This document shows positions 38,341 to 47,646 of a stretch of 64,000 nt of DNA, one piece after another. The translations under genes were made by a program, and so were the position numbers. The DNA lies in NCBI RefSeq assembly GCF_900220975.1, contig NZ_OBQD01000004.1:183234-247233 (forward strand), read 5' to 3'. Every line of letters begins with the position of its first letter. Position 1 is the stretch's first letter. Origin of the DNA: Rhizobium subbaraonis. Its GTDB lineage: Bacteria; Pseudomonadota; Alphaproteobacteria; Rhizobiales; Rhizobiaceae. The notes beneath the pieces were generated by a model. It made no database searches, was not told where the DNA came from, and worked only from the letters and a program-made list of their open reading frames with translations.

Positions 38341-39379
38341 ACGCCGCGAACACCGGCCACTCGTCCTCGTCGTGCTCTCTCCGATCCTGGCGGTGGTCGC
38401 AGCGCTTGCCATTGCCGGCATGCTGATCGCCGCCGCCGGCGCGCCCGTCCTGGAAGCCTATGGCCGCATCCTCACCGGCGCGTTTGGTACCCGGCTGGCT
38501 GCGACCGAGACGCTGACGCGGGCAACGCCGCTGATGCTGACCGGGCTTGCGGCGGCGATCGCCTTCCGCGCGCGCCTGTGGAACATCGGCGCCGAGGGAC
38601 AGTTCTACCTCGGCGCGATCATGGTGGCGGCGCTCGGCTCAAGCGCGCTGTCGGGCCTGCCCGGCCCTATCCTGATCCCTTTCCTATTCGCCGCCGGCGC
38701 GATTGCCGGCATGGCGTTGATGCTGGTGCCGCTGTGGCTGCGGCTGCGCTTCTCGGTCGATGAAGTGGTGACAAGCCTGCTTTTGAATTTCGTGGCGGTG
38801 CTGTTCGTCTCGATGATGATCGACGGGCCGCTGAAGGACCCGCTCGCCTTCGGCTGGCCGCAGTCGATGCCGGTCGCCGACCACGCGCTGCTGCCGAAGC
38901 TGGTCGAGCGCTCGCGACTGCACATCGGGCTGGTCGTCGCGATCGTCGCCGCACTCCTGGTCTACCTGCTGCAGGCGCGTACCGTCTTCGGGCTGCAGTC
39001 TCGCGCCGCCGGCCTCAATCCGGAAGGCGCGGTCTTCGCCGGCGTGCCGCTCGGTCGCACGCTGGTCAAGGTCGCCTGCCTGTCGGGCGGGCTTGCAGGT
39101 CTTGCCGGCGCGATCGAGGTCATGGGCGTAAAGAGCTATGTAACGACCGATCTTTCGCCGGGTTATGGCTATGCCGGCATCATCGTCGCGATGCTCGCCA
39201 ACCTCAACCCGCTCGGGGTGATCGCGGCCGCGCTCTTTACCGCCACGATGTTCGTCGGTGCGGACGGGATGAGCCGGGCGATGGGCATTCCCACCTACAT
39301 TGCCGACGTGACGGTGGCGCTGTCGCTGCTGACCATGCTGGTGGCTATCTTCTTCACCCAGTACAGGATCCGCCGATGA
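38330..39379 (+). CDS. ABC transporter permease (BMP type, first)
   Basis: 349 residues with about nine hydrophobic segments, of the BPD_transp_2 family (ribose/nucleoside type). Overlaps the ATPase gene by 11 bases. The blocks LWNIGAEGQFYLGAI and GLNPEGAVFAGVPLGRT are typical of BMP-linked permeases. Integral inner-membrane half of the importer. Confidence 0.93.
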   Translation: MRLERREHRPLVLVVLSPILAVVAALAIAGMLIAAAGAPVLEAYGRILTGAFGTRLAATETLTRATPLMLTGLAAAIAFRARLWNIGAEGQFYLGAIMVAALGSSALSGLPGPILIPFLFAAGAIAGMALMLVPLWLRLRFSVDEVVTSLLLNFVAVLFVSMMIDGPLKDPLAFGWPQSMPVADHALLPKLVERSRLHIGLVVAIVAALLVYLLQARTVFGLQSRAAGLNPEGAVFAGVPLGRTLVKVACLSGGLAGLAGAIEVMGVKSYVTTDLSPGYGYAGIIVAMLANLNPLGVIAAALFTATMFVGADGMSRAMGIPTYIADVTVALSLLTMLVAIFFTQYRIRR

Positions 39380-40317
39380 GTGCGTTTTTAGACATCATCG
39401 CCTCGGCGGGCCTCTGGGCGGCGGTGCTGCGCATCGCCACGCCGCTGATCTTCGGCACACTCGGCGCGCTGCTTTCCGAGCGCTCGGGCGTACTCAACCT
39501 CGGCATCGAGGGGATCATGACCTTCGGCGCCATGATCGGCTGGCTCGCCGTGTTCAATGGCGCGGACCTGTGGACGGGCATGCTGGTGGCGGCGCTGTCA
39601 GGCGCGCTGTTCGGGCTGGTGCACGCGGCGATGACGGTGTCCCTCGGCCTGTCGCAGCACGTGACCGGCCTCGGCATCACCTTGTTTGCCTCGTCGCTCA
39701 GCTACTATATTTTTCGTCTGGCGGTGCCGCTCGCCTCCACGCCGCCGACCGTGACGCCGTTCCAGCCGATTTCGGTGCCGGGCCTGTCCGACCTTCCCTT
39801 CATCGGTCCGGCGCTGTTCACGCAGACGCTGCCGACGTATCTTTCGATCGTCATCGCACTGCTTCTTGCCTACATCGTCTACCGCACGCCGCTCGGGCTC
39901 GCGCTGCGCATGAGCGGGGAGAACCCGCATGCAGCCGAGGCGCAAGGTGTCGACCCCATCCGGATCCGCTACGGCGCCATCATGGCAGGCAGCGCGCTGA
40001 TGGCGATGGGAGGCGCGTTCCTGACGCTCTCGGCTTTCAACAGCTTCTTCCCGACCATGGTGCAGGGGCGGGGCTGGATCTGCATCGCGCTGGTCGTTTT
40101 CGCCTCGTGGCGGCCCGGCCGGGCGCTGTTCGGGGCGCTGCTGTTTGCCTTCTTCGACGCGTTCCAGCTGCGGCTCCAGACCGTTCTGGGCAACGTGCCG
40201 TACCAGATGTTCCTGATGATGCCCTATATTCTCTCGATCGCCGCACTCGCCGTGATGGCGCGTCGCGCCCGCGTGCCGCAGGCGCTGATGCAGCCCTACC
40301 GGCGCGGCGAGCGATAA
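39376..40317 (+). CDS. ABC transporter permease (BMP type, second)
   Basis: 313 residues, BPD_transp_2 family, about eight membrane segments. ATG 39376 overlaps the previous stop (ATGA). It carries the block SERSGVLNLGIEGIM and, later, RMSGENPHAAEAQGVD. Partner of the preceding permease in a hetero-dimeric channel. Confidence 0.93.
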   Translation: MSAFLDIIASAGLWAAVLRIATPLIFGTLGALLSERSGVLNLGIEGIMTFGAMIGWLAVFNGADLWTGMLVAALSGALFGLVHAAMTVSLGLSQHVTGLGITLFASSLSYYIFRLAVPLASTPPTVTPFQPISVPGLSDLPFIGPALFTQTLPTYLSIVIALLLAYIVYRTPLGLALRMSGENPHAAEAQGVDPIRIRYGAIMAGSALMAMGGAFLTLSAFNSFFPTMVQGRGWICIALVVFASWRPGRALFGALLFAFFDAFQLRLQTVLGNVPYQMFLMMPYILSIAALAVMARRARVPQALMQPYRRGER

Positions 40318-40351
40318 CCTTTCCGTCCCGCCATTTAATTCAGGTGACAAA

Positions 40352-41650
40352 ATGTTCGACGTGCTGATCAAGAACGCCAATCTTCCCGACGGCCTCGAGG
40401 GCATCGACATCGCCATCAAGGGCGGCAAGATCGCCGAGGTCGCGCCGGGGATCGAAGCGGAGGCGGGCGAGGTGATCGACGCCGGCGGCCGACTGGTGAC
40501 GCCGCCCTTCGTCGACCCGCATTTCCACATGGACGCGACGCTGTCGCTCGGTCTGCCGCGCATGAACGTCTCCGGCACGCTTCTCGAAGGCATCGCGCTC
40601 TGGGGCGAATTGCGGCCGACACTGGCGCGCGAGGCGTTGATCGAACGCGCGCTGCGCTACTGCGATCTCGCGGTCGCCCAGGGCCTGCTCGCGATCCGCA
40701 GCCATGTCGATACGAGCGATCCGAAGCTTGTTACGGCCGAAGCGCTGATCGAGGTGCGCGAGAAGGTGGCCCCCTATATCGACCTGCAGCTCGTGGCCTT
40801 CCCGCAGGACGGCTACTATCGCGCCGAGGGCGGGGTGGATGCGTTGAACCGCGCGCTCGACATGGGGCTCGACATTGTCGGCGGCATCCCGCATTTCGAG
40901 CGAACGATGGCCGACGGTGCGGCCTCCGTCTCAGCGTTGTGCAGAATCGCGGCCGATCGCGGGATGCCTGTCGACATGCACTGCGACGAGACCGACGACC
41001 CGATGTCGCGCCATATCGAGACGCTTGCGGCCGAGACGGTGCGCTTCGGGCTTCAGGGCCGGGTTGCCGGCTCGCACCTGACCTCGATGCACTCGATGGA
41101 CAACTACTACGTCTCCAAGCTCATCCCGCTGATGGCGGAGGCCGAGATCAACGTGATCCCCAATCCGCTGATCAACATCATGCTGCAAGGCCGGCACGAC
41201 ACATATCCGAAGCGGCGTGGCATGACGCGGGTGCGCGAACTGATGGAGGCCGGGCTGAACGTGTCCTTCGGGCACGACTGCGTGATGGATCCCTGGTATT
41301 CGATGGGCTCGGGCGACATGCTGGAGGTCGGCCATATGGCAATCCACGTCGCGCAGATGGCTGGCATCGAGGACAAGAGGAAGATCTTCGACGCGCTCAC
41401 GGTCAATTCGGCGAAGACGATGGGGCTGGAAGGCTACGGTATCGCGAAAGGCTGCAACGCCGACCTCGTGATCCTGCAGGCGCGCGATCCGCAGGAGGCA
41501 CTGCGACTGAAGGCGAACAGGCTCGCCGTCATGCGTCGCGGCAGGGTCATTGCCCGCGCCGCCCCCCGGATCAGCGAACTGCATCTCGAGGGCCGGCCGG
41601 TGATGGTGGATGCCGCAGCCTATGCGCCGCTGCGGCCGGGCACGCACTGA
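40352..41650 (+). CDS. Cytosine deaminase-like amidohydrolase
   Basis: Metal-dependent hydrolase of 432 residues close to cytosine deaminase. Metal ligands appear as His57/His59 in PHFHMDAT, with HCDE (catalytic His/Glu, about residue 210), SHLTSMHSM, and the Asp in GHDCVMDPW. The E. coli CodA layout is well kept. In this operon it would deaminate an imported nucleobase such as cytosine, or a related ring compound such as isoguanine or creatinine, so the substrate is open. Last gene of the BMP operon, 34 bases after the second permease. Confidence 0.85.
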   Translation: MFDVLIKNANLPDGLEGIDIAIKGGKIAEVAPGIEAEAGEVIDAGGRLVTPPFVDPHFHMDATLSLGLPRMNVSGTLLEGIALWGELRPTLAREALIERALRYCDLAVAQGLLAIRSHVDTSDPKLVTAEALIEVREKVAPYIDLQLVAFPQDGYYRAEGGVDALNRALDMGLDIVGGIPHFERTMADGAASVSALCRIAADRGMPVDMHCDETDDPMSRHIETLAAETVRFGLQGRVAGSHLTSMHSMDNYYVSKLIPLMAEAEINVIPNPLINIMLQGRHDTYPKRRGMTRVRELMEAGLNVSFGHDCVMDPWYSMGSGDMLEVGHMAIHVAQMAGIEDKRKIFDALTVNSAKTMGLEGYGIAKGCNADLVILQARDPQEALRLKANRLAVMRRGRVIARAAPRISELHLEGRPVMVDAAAYAPLRPGTH

Positions 41651-41967
41651 GGTCGCCTTGGCGCACGCGTGCGGGCTTCAATCGAAGCCCGGCGGCCGGC
41701 GGTGCTGGAAGAGAAGGGCGTCGATCGCCGAGCGGATCGCTGCGAGTACGGCTTGCAAGAAGGGAACCATGTTCAAGGCCTCCTGTGGTCATCCGCCGGC
41801 TGCCGGCGGCATGGCACCCTGATCGCACAGAGTGCCGCCTCGCCTCAGTTCCCGCGGGCACACGCTGCATGCGCAAATTTCTTTCGTCGTGGCGATTTTC
41901 CTTGAACGGAAGTTGCGCTAAGAACCGCGCGACCTGAATTCCACCGAGCATTCGACAAGGATATCCC
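41651..41967. other. Interval between the CodA-like gene and leuB
   Basis: 317 bases. It contains an 8-bp perfect hairpin (CGGGCTTC at 41672-41679 with GAAGCCCG at 41684-41691) without a T run just after the operon, and a short minus-strand reading frame with a strong ribosome site (41678-41770). The leuB promoter should lie near its right end but is not clear by eye. Confidence 0.6.
41678..41770 (-). CDS. Possible 30-residue small protein with strong ribosome site
   Basis: The frame MVPFLQAVLAAIRSAIDALL... ends in QHRRPPGFD. The first 20 residues form an amphipathic or membrane-like helix, the rest is basic. A perfect AGGAGG (41779-41784) lies 8 bases before the ATG at 41770. The stop codon falls in a perfect 8-bp hairpin. 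No family recognised; could be a small membrane peptide, or chance. Confidence 0.45.
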   Translation of the reverse strand: MVPFLQAVLAAIRSAIDALLFQHRRPPGFD

Positions 41968-43074
41968 ATGACAGTGCGCAACCTTTTCCTCCTGCCTGGC
42001 GACGGCATCGGCCCGGAAGCCATGGCGGAAGTCCGCAAGATCATCGCCTACATGAACGAAGAGAAGGGCGCGGGCTTCGTCGTCGACGAGGGGCTGGTCG
42101 GCGGCTCGGCCTATGACGCGCATGGCGCGGCGATTTCGGAGGAGGACATGCAGAAGGCACTTTCGGCCGATGCGGTGCTGTTCGGCGCCGTTGGCGGGCC
42201 GAAGTGGGACGCTGTCCCCTACGAGGTGCGCCCGGAGGCCGGCCTTCTGCGCTTGCGCAAGGATCTCGAACTCTTCGCCAACCTGCGCCCGGCGATCTGC
42301 TATCCGGCGCTCGCCGCCGCATCGTCGCTGAAGCCTGAACTGGTCGAAGGCCTCGATATCCTGATCGTCCGCGAGCTGACGGGCGGCGTCTATTTCGGCG
42401 AGCCGAAGGAGATCATCGATCTCGGCAACGGCCAGAAGCGCGGCATCGACACCCAGGTCTACGATACCTATGAAATCGAACGCATCGCCGGCGTTGCGTT
42501 CGAACTGGCGCGCACCCGCAAGAACCGCGTCTGCTCGATGGAAAAGCGCAACGTCATGAAGTCGGGCGTTCTGTGGAATCAGGTCGTGACCGAAACGCAC
42601 AAGGCGAAGTACGCGGACGTGCAGCTGGAGCACATGCTGGCCGATGCCGGCGGCATGCAGCTGGTGCGCGCGCCCAAGCAGTTCGACGTGATCGTCACGG
42701 ATAACCTGTTCGGCGACATGCTCTCGGACGTTGCCGCCATGCTGACCGGTTCGCTCGGCATGCTGCCATCCGCCTCGCTCGGCGCGCCGGATGCAAAGAC
42801 CGGCAAGCGCAAGGCGCTCTACGAGCCGGTGCACGGTTCTGCCCCCGACATCGCCGGCAAGGGCATCGCCAACCCGATCGCCATGATCGCCTCGTTTGCC
42901 ATGTGCCTGCGCTACTCCTTCAACCTGGTTCAGGACGCCGACAATCTGGAGACGGCGATCGCCAACGTGCTCGATCGCGGCATCCGTACCGGCGACATCA
43001 TGGCCGAGGGTGCCGTTCAGGTCGGAACCGTCGAGATGGGCGATGCCATTCTGGCGGAGTTCAAGACCCTCTAG
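41968..43074 (+). CDS. leuB: 3-isopropylmalate dehydrogenase
   Basis: NAD-dependent oxidative decarboxylation of 3-isopropylmalate, third step of leucine synthesis. 368 residues. Typical blocks are [14 protein letters not shown], the substrate and metal region [20 protein letters not shown], and [18 protein letters not shown]. The ribosome site is AAGGATA. Followed by a strong terminator, so probably monocistronic. Confidence 0.97.
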   Translation: MTVRNLFLLPGDGIGPEAMAEVRKIIAYMNEEKGAGFVVDEGLVGGSAYDAHGAAISEEDMQKALSADAVLFGAVGGPKWDAVPYEVRPEAGLLRLRKDLELFANLRPAICYPALAAASSLKPELVEGLDILIVRELTGGVYFGEPKEIIDLGNGQKRGIDTQVYDTYEIERIAGVAFELARTRKNRVCSMEKRNVMKSGVLWNQVVTETHKAKYADVQLEHMLADAGGMQLVRAPKQFDVIVTDNLFGDMLSDVAAMLTGSLGMLPSASLGAPDAKTGKRKALYEPVHGSAPDIAGKGIANPIAMIASFAMCLRYSFNLVQDADNLETAIANVLDRGIRTGDIMAEGAVQVGTVEMGDAILAEFKTL

Positions 43075-43102
43075 GTCTGGCGTGCTCACGAGCCTTTTAC
43101 CG

Positions 43103-43130
43103 CGCCCCCGGATCAATCCGGGGGCGTTTT
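43103..43130 (+). terminator. Rho-independent terminator of leuB
   Basis: CGCCCCCGGAT (43103-43113) and ATCCGGGGGCG (43116-43126) form a perfect 11-bp stem with a 2-base gap (in practice a tetraloop), followed by TTTT. Confidence 0.9.
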
Positions 43131-43263
43131 CGTTTCAGTGCCTTGAAAAGGAAGCGTCCGCCCTCACATCGTCGTGCACTGTGCTGCCTTCCCATCCGGA
43201 TGGCGGCGTTCGACCAACCTTGTGTCGGTGCCCGCTGGCATCCGGCCCTTATCGGGAGATTGA

Positions 43264-43974
43264 ATGAACCGTCCGATTGCCTCCACGCTCTGGATCTTCG
43301 TTACGGCGGCGCTGCTTGCGGCCGCCCTCCTTCCGTTTGACCCGGCACTGTCGCAGCGAGCGCAGGGGCTGCCGGAGGGGGTTGTCACCTTCAACCGGCA
43401 TATCACCGATTTCGGCACATTCGGCTGGATGATCTATGGCTCCGGCCTGCTCGCCATCACGGCCTTCATCATCTGGCGCGTCAGCGCGAACGAAATGATC
43501 AGCGGGCGCGGCCGTACGGGCTGGCGGCTGTTCTTGTACTTCTTCCTGACCATTGGCAGCGCCAGCGCGCTGGTGCATTTGCTGAAGGCGGTCATCGGTC
43601 GCGCGCGACCCGAGCTCTTTGCCGAACTCGGCGCCTACAGCCTGTCACCGATGACCGGCAACACGATTTTCGAGAGCTTTCCGTCCGGCCACTCGGCGGC
43701 GGTCGGTGCGTTCTTCGGTGCGTTCGCCCTGCTCGTGCCGCGCCTGCGACCGTTCTTCATCGCCGGTGCGGTGCTGATCGGGGTTTCGCGGGTCATCGTC
43801 GGCGCACATTATCCAAGCGACGTGGCCGCCGGGCTGCTCGTGGGCCTTTGGTGCGCCTTGATGGTCGCGTTCGTGTTTGCGCGGCACAACGCCCTGTTCC
43901 GGCTGGACGACGCCGGATGGCCGCGACCGAAGACCGCGCTGGAAAAGAGGCTGGAAAGCAGGACCGAACATTGA
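43264..43974 (+). CDS. PAP2-family membrane phosphatase
   Basis: 236 residues with about six membrane segments. The three phosphatase motifs are in order: KAVIGRARP, PSGHSAA and SRVIVGAHYPSD, giving the acid-phosphatase site on the periplasmic side. Such enzymes remove phosphate from lipids, such as undecaprenyl-PP, phosphatidic acid or lipid A (LpxE/LpxF type); which one applies here is not decided. ATG 43264 has CGGGAGA upstream. Ends at a strong hairpin shared with the convergent MFS gene. Confidence 0.9.
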   Translation: MNRPIASTLWIFVTAALLAAALLPFDPALSQRAQGLPEGVVTFNRHITDFGTFGWMIYGSGLLAITAFIIWRVSANEMISGRGRTGWRLFLYFFLTIGSASALVHLLKAVIGRARPELFAELGAYSLSPMTGNTIFESFPSGHSAAVGAFFGAFALLVPRLRPFFIAGAVLIGVSRVIVGAHYPSDVAAGLLVGLWCALMVAFVFARHNALFRLDDAGWPRPKTALEKRLESRTEH

Positions 43975-43976
43975 AG

Positions 43977-44004
43977 GACCGGCGCGTGTCGCCACGCGCC
44001 GGTC
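43977..44004. terminator. Strong bidirectional hairpin between PAP2 and MFS genes
   Basis: GACCGGCGCGTG (43977-43988) and CACGCGCCGGTC (43993-44004) form a perfect 12-bp stem with a TCGC loop, 3 bases after the PAP2 stop and 28 from the convergent MFS stop. No long T run, but the placement suits terminating both genes. Confidence 0.65.
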
Positions 44005-44031
44005 TCCACGTTCTGAACCTCGGGGGGAAGC

Positions 44032-45921
44032 TCAGTCCATAGCGTGTATGTCGCGATCCTTCGTTTCGGGAAGGAACAGCAGGCCGATGACCAGCGTAAT
44101 TGCCGCGAAGACGATCGGATACCAGAGGCCGAAGTAGATATCGCCCTGGGCCGCGCTCATCGCAAAGGCCGTCGCCGGAAGAAGGCCGCCGAACCAGCCG
44201 TTGCCGATATGGTAGGGCAGCGACATGCCGGTGTAGCGGATGCGGGTCGGGAACAGTTCGACCAGCAGGGCTGCGATCGGCCCGTACACCATGGTGACGT
44301 AGATCACGAGAACGGTGAGGATCAGGATGATCTTCGTCCAGTTGACCGCTGACGGATCGGCGACCATCGAGAACGGACCGCCGCCGGCGATGGAGAAGAC
44401 GGCCATGTCGTTTACGCCGCCTGCCTCTTCTGCGGTGAGCAGCTTGGCTGCGACGAGGTCCGCGCCCGTCATGGTCGTCTTCTCGCCGGCGCGGATCGCG
44501 GCGGCGTCGAGGCCGAGCTCCGGATTGGCGGCGACAAAGGCGTCGAGCTTGCTATCCGGAACCTTGGCACCGGCACGTGCCAGCGGATAGCCGGCATCCT
44601 GCAGCGCAATGTTGATCTGCTTTTCGAAGGCAGATGCCATCGGCTTGGCCTGATCGCCGGCTGCGACGGCGTCGAAGCTGTTGATCGTCGAGTTGCCGAT
44701 GACGACAGTCGCCGGCGTGCCGGCTGCGGCCGTCGTCACCACGTCATAGGGAACCGAGTTCCTCGTCAGGAAGGCGGTGGCGATGTCGCACGAGGTCGTG
44801 AACTTCGCTGTGCCCGTCGGGTTGAACTGGAACTTGCAGTCGCCGGGGGCGGCGGTCACCGTCGCGCGGACGGTTGCCTGTGCCTGTGCAAGTGCCGGAT
44901 TGCCGGCCCAGGTCAGTGCCTTGAACAGCGGGAAGTAGGTCAGGATGGCGAGAAGCAGACCCGCCATGATGATCGGCTTGCGGCCGATCTTATCGGACAG
45001 CCAGCCGAACAGCACGAAGAAGCCGGTACCGAGGACCAGCGAGGCAGCCACCATGATGTTGGCTGACTGGCCGTCGATCTTGAGGATGCCGGTCAGGAAG
45101 AACAGCGCGTAGAACTGGCCGGAATACCAGACGACGGCCTGACCAACCACTGCGCCGAACAGCGCTAGCAGCGCGATCTTGGCGTTCTTCCACTGGCCGA
45201 AAGCCTCCGACAGCGGTGCCTTGGAGCCCTTGCCCTCTTCCTTCATCTTCATGAAGGCCGGCGATTCGTTCATCTTCAGGCGAATCCACACGGAAATGCC
45301 GAGCAGGACGACCGAGACGAGGAACGGAATGCGCCAGCCCCATGCGGCAAAGGCTTCCTTGCCGAGCATGAACTGTACCGACAGGATGACGACGAGCGAC
45401 AGGAAGAGGCCGAGCGTCGCAGTCGTCTGGATCCACGAGGTATAGTAGCCGCGGCGGCCGTTGGGGGCGTGCTCTGCCACATAGGTCGCAGCACCGCCAT
45501 ACTCACCGCCGAGCGCAAGCCCCTGCAGCATGCGCAGCACCAGAAGCAGGATGGGAGCTGCGATGCCAATCGAGGAGGCACCGGGCAGAATGCCGACGAG
45601 GAATGTGGACAGACCCATGATCAGGATCGTCACCAGGAAGGTGTACTTGCGTCCCACCAGATCGCCGAGGCGACCGAACACCAGCGCGCCGAACGGGCGC
45701 ACGAGGAAGCCGGCGGCAAACGCCAGCAGCGCAAAGATGTTGCGGGTTGTCTCGGGATACTCGCTAAAGAAGGCGGCGCCGATGAATACCGCCAATGAAC
45801 CATAAAGATAGAAATCGTACCATTCGAACACGGTGCCAAGCGAGGAGGCGAAGATGACCTTCTTCTCCTCAGCGGTCATTGGACGCGTCTTGCCGCCGTC
45901 CACTGTCGCGACATTTGCCAT
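44032..45921 (-). CDS. MFS transporter (metabolite:H+ symporter type) with large periplasmic insert
   Basis: 629 residues from ATG 45921, with GGAGGA 7 bases upstream. It belongs to the MHS group (KgtP/ProP-like): residues 30-50 include VFEWYDFYLYG, the loop GRLGDLVGRKYT is at 82-93, and GWLSDKIGRKP near 306. The carrier core is interrupted between the ninth and tenth membrane segments, about residues 337-528, by a hydrophilic stretch of some 190 residues with two cysteines (Cys362, Cys378), which should lie in the periplasm. Substrate unknown, probably an organic acid or betaine-like compound. Confidence 0.88.
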   Translation of the reverse strand: MANVATVDGGKTRPMTAEEKKVIFASSLGTVFEWYDFYLYGSLAVFIGAAFFSEYPETTRNIFALLAFAAGFLVRPFGALVFGRLGDLVGRKYTFLVTILIMGLSTFLVGILPGASSIGIAAPILLLVLRMLQGLALGGEYGGAATYVAEHAPNGRRGYYTSWIQTTATLGLFLSLVVILSVQFMLGKEAFAAWGWRIPFLVSVVLLGISVWIRLKMNESPAFMKMKEEGKGSKAPLSEAFGQWKNAKIALLALFGAVVGQAVVWYSGQFYALFFLTGILKIDGQSANIMVAASLVLGTGFFVLFGWLSDKIGRKPIIMAGLLLAILTYFPLFKALTWAGNPALAQAQATVRATVTAAPGDCKFQFNPTGTAKFTTSCDIATAFLTRNSVPYDVVTTAAAGTPATVVIGNSTINSFDAVAAGDQAKPMASAFEKQINIALQDAGYPLARAGAKVPDSKLDAFVAANPELGLDAAAIRAGEKTTMTGADLVAAKLLTAEEAGGVNDMAVFSIAGGGPFSMVADPSAVNWTKIILILTVLVIYVTMVYGPIAALLVELFPTRIRYTGMSLPYHIGNGWFGGLLPATAFAMSAAQGDIYFGLWYPIVFAAITLVIGLLFLPETKDRDIHAMD

Positions 45922-46428
45922 TGTGAAATCCTCCACTCCAAACGGCTTTTTCGAGCGCTCCGTTCCCCTGATCCGGCCAACCCTCCTCGGCCGGACGGAC
46001 GTGGTGCGCCTTGTGACAAGATGGCAGAAAAGAGGCACTGACGCTGCGCGGCTTTCGGATTATGACTTTAGTCTAATGCCGGGCGGGCGATGCGACACGA
46101 TCGTGACTTGAACGTGAAGGCGATACGGTGAAGGATCTCCTTGACTCCCGGTCAAAATCGCTTAATAGCAGCCCCGGAAAAAGGACAGCGTCCCATGCTT
46201 CGCCGCGACCGTGACATCGCACCCAGCAGCCTCCTGGTGGAACTCGCCGGGCAGGTACGGCGTTCGCCCGTTTCTTTCAAAACCACGGCCAAAACGACGA
46301 CGAAAACCGTCTGACGTCTCTGGCCCGCCGCTCTCTCCCCGGCAAGGCCGGGGACAAGAAATCCGCGCTCCACGCGAGCGGATTTCCCCTCAGGATCCGA
46401 GGAGAGACAGAGAAAGAGAGCAAGACCA
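45922..46428. other. Interval between the MFS gene and asd
   Basis: 507 bases between divergent genes. It holds the ribosome site of the MFS gene, an imperfect palindrome at about 46059-46077 (ATTATGACT/AGTCTAAT) and a promoter-like pair at 46141-46168 facing asd. From 46180 on, no structure is evident. Confidence 0.5.
46141..46168 (+). promoter_or_regulatory. Promoter-like sequence upstream of asd
   Basis: TTGACT (46141-46146) and TAATAG (46163-46168) are 16 bases apart. The -35 region is part of the palindrome TTGAC-TCCCG-GTCAA (46141-46155). It would give a leader of about 250 bases for asd. Confidence 0.4.
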
Positions 46429-47463
46429 ATGGGTTTCAAGATTGCAATCGCCGGTGCCACCGGCAATGTCGGACGCGAAATGCTGAATATCCTGTCCGAG
46501 CGCGGCTTTCCCGCCGACGAGGTCGTGGCGCTTGCCTCGAGCCGTTCGGTCGGCACTGAGGTGTCCTTCGGCGACAAGACGCTGAAGGTCCACAATCTCG
46601 ATACCTATGATTTTTTCGACACCGACATTTGCCTGATGTCCGCCGGCGGCGCTGCTTCGCTGAAGTATTCGCCCAAGATCGGCCAACAGGGGTGCGTCGT
46701 CATCGACAACTCGTCGGCCTGGCGCTACGACGCCGAGGTTCCGCTGATCGTTCCGGAAGTGAACCCCGATGCGGTCGAGGGCTTCACCAAGAAGAACATC
46801 ATCGCCAACCCGAATTGCTCGACTGCGCAGTTGGTCGTTGCGCTGAAGCCGCTGCATGACCACGCGAAGATCAAGCGCGTCGTCGTTTCGACCTACCAGT
46901 CGGTCTCCGGTGCCGGCAAGGAAGGCATGGACGAACTGTTCAACCAGACCCGCGCCGTCTTCGTCGCCGATCCGATCGAGAGCAAGAAGTTCACCAAGCG
47001 CATCGCCTTCAACGTCATCCCCCACATCGACGTCTTCATGGAGGACGGCTACACCAAGGAAGAATGGAAGGTGCTGGCCGAGACGAAGAAGATGCTCGAC
47101 CCGAAGATCAAGGTCACCTGCACGGCTGTGCGCGTTCCGGTCTTCATCGGCCATTCCGAGTCGGTCAACATCGAGTTCGAGAACGAGATTACCGCCGACG
47201 AGGCCCGCGACATCCTGCGCGAAGCGCCGGGTTGCCAGGTCATCGACAAGCAGGAGAACGGTGGCTACATCACGCCATACGAGTCTGCCGGCGAAGACGC
47301 GACCTATATTTCACGTATCCGTGAGGATGCGACCGTCGAAAATGGCCTGAACATCTGGGTGGTTTCCGATAACCTTCGCAAGGGCGCGGCGCTGAACGCG
47401 GTTCAGATTGCCGAACTCCTGGTCAATCGCGGCCTGATCAAGGCCAAGAAGCAGGCCGCGTGA
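46429..47463 (+). CDS. asd: Aspartate-semialdehyde dehydrogenase
   Basis: Reduces aspartyl phosphate to the semialdehyde, shared by lysine, diaminopimelate, methionine and threonine synthesis. 344 residues with the dinucleotide motif GATGNVG (9-15) and catalytic Cys130 in ANPNCSTAQLV; the later block FIGHSESVNIEF is also typical. It stands alone with a hairpin after it. Confidence 0.97.
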   Translation: MGFKIAIAGATGNVGREMLNILSERGFPADEVVALASSRSVGTEVSFGDKTLKVHNLDTYDFFDTDICLMSAGGAASLKYSPKIGQQGCVVIDNSSAWRYDAEVPLIVPEVNPDAVEGFTKKNIIANPNCSTAQLVVALKPLHDHAKIKRVVVSTYQSVSGAGKEGMDELFNQTRAVFVADPIESKKFTKRIAFNVIPHIDVFMEDGYTKEEWKVLAETKKMLDPKIKVTCTAVRVPVFIGHSESVNIEFENEITADEARDILREAPGCQVIDKQENGGYITPYESAGEDATYISRIREDATVENGLNIWVVSDNLRKGAALNAVQIAELLVNRGLIKAKKQAA

Positions 47464-47487
47464 AGGTCTGAGCACCAAAGGACAATG

Positions 47488-47527
47488 AAGGCCCCGCCTC
47501 TAGCGTCAGACGGATGCGGGACCTTTG
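47488..47527 (+). terminator. Probable terminator after asd
   Basis: AAGGCCCCGC (47488-47497) pairs with GCGGGACCTT (47516-47525) with one C-A mismatch, followed by a short T run. Confidence 0.55.
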
Positions 47528-47646
47528 CCTCAAGCGAAGCACCGGTGGCGGATCAGCCCCAAGATTGCATCGAGCGGCGAGGACAGGTCTGACAAGAGTG
47601 GCATGTTTTCGTTAGAAGAGATTCGAAAGATCACGGGGTTTATTGA

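Noticed and set aside
46059-46077. ATTATGACT/AGTCTAAT palindrome upstream of the MFS gene as a third Rrf2-type operator
   Set aside because: It shares only a TAGTCTA core with the 16-mer near the Rrf2 gene and lacks the TCTATAGA centre, so the likeness may be chance.
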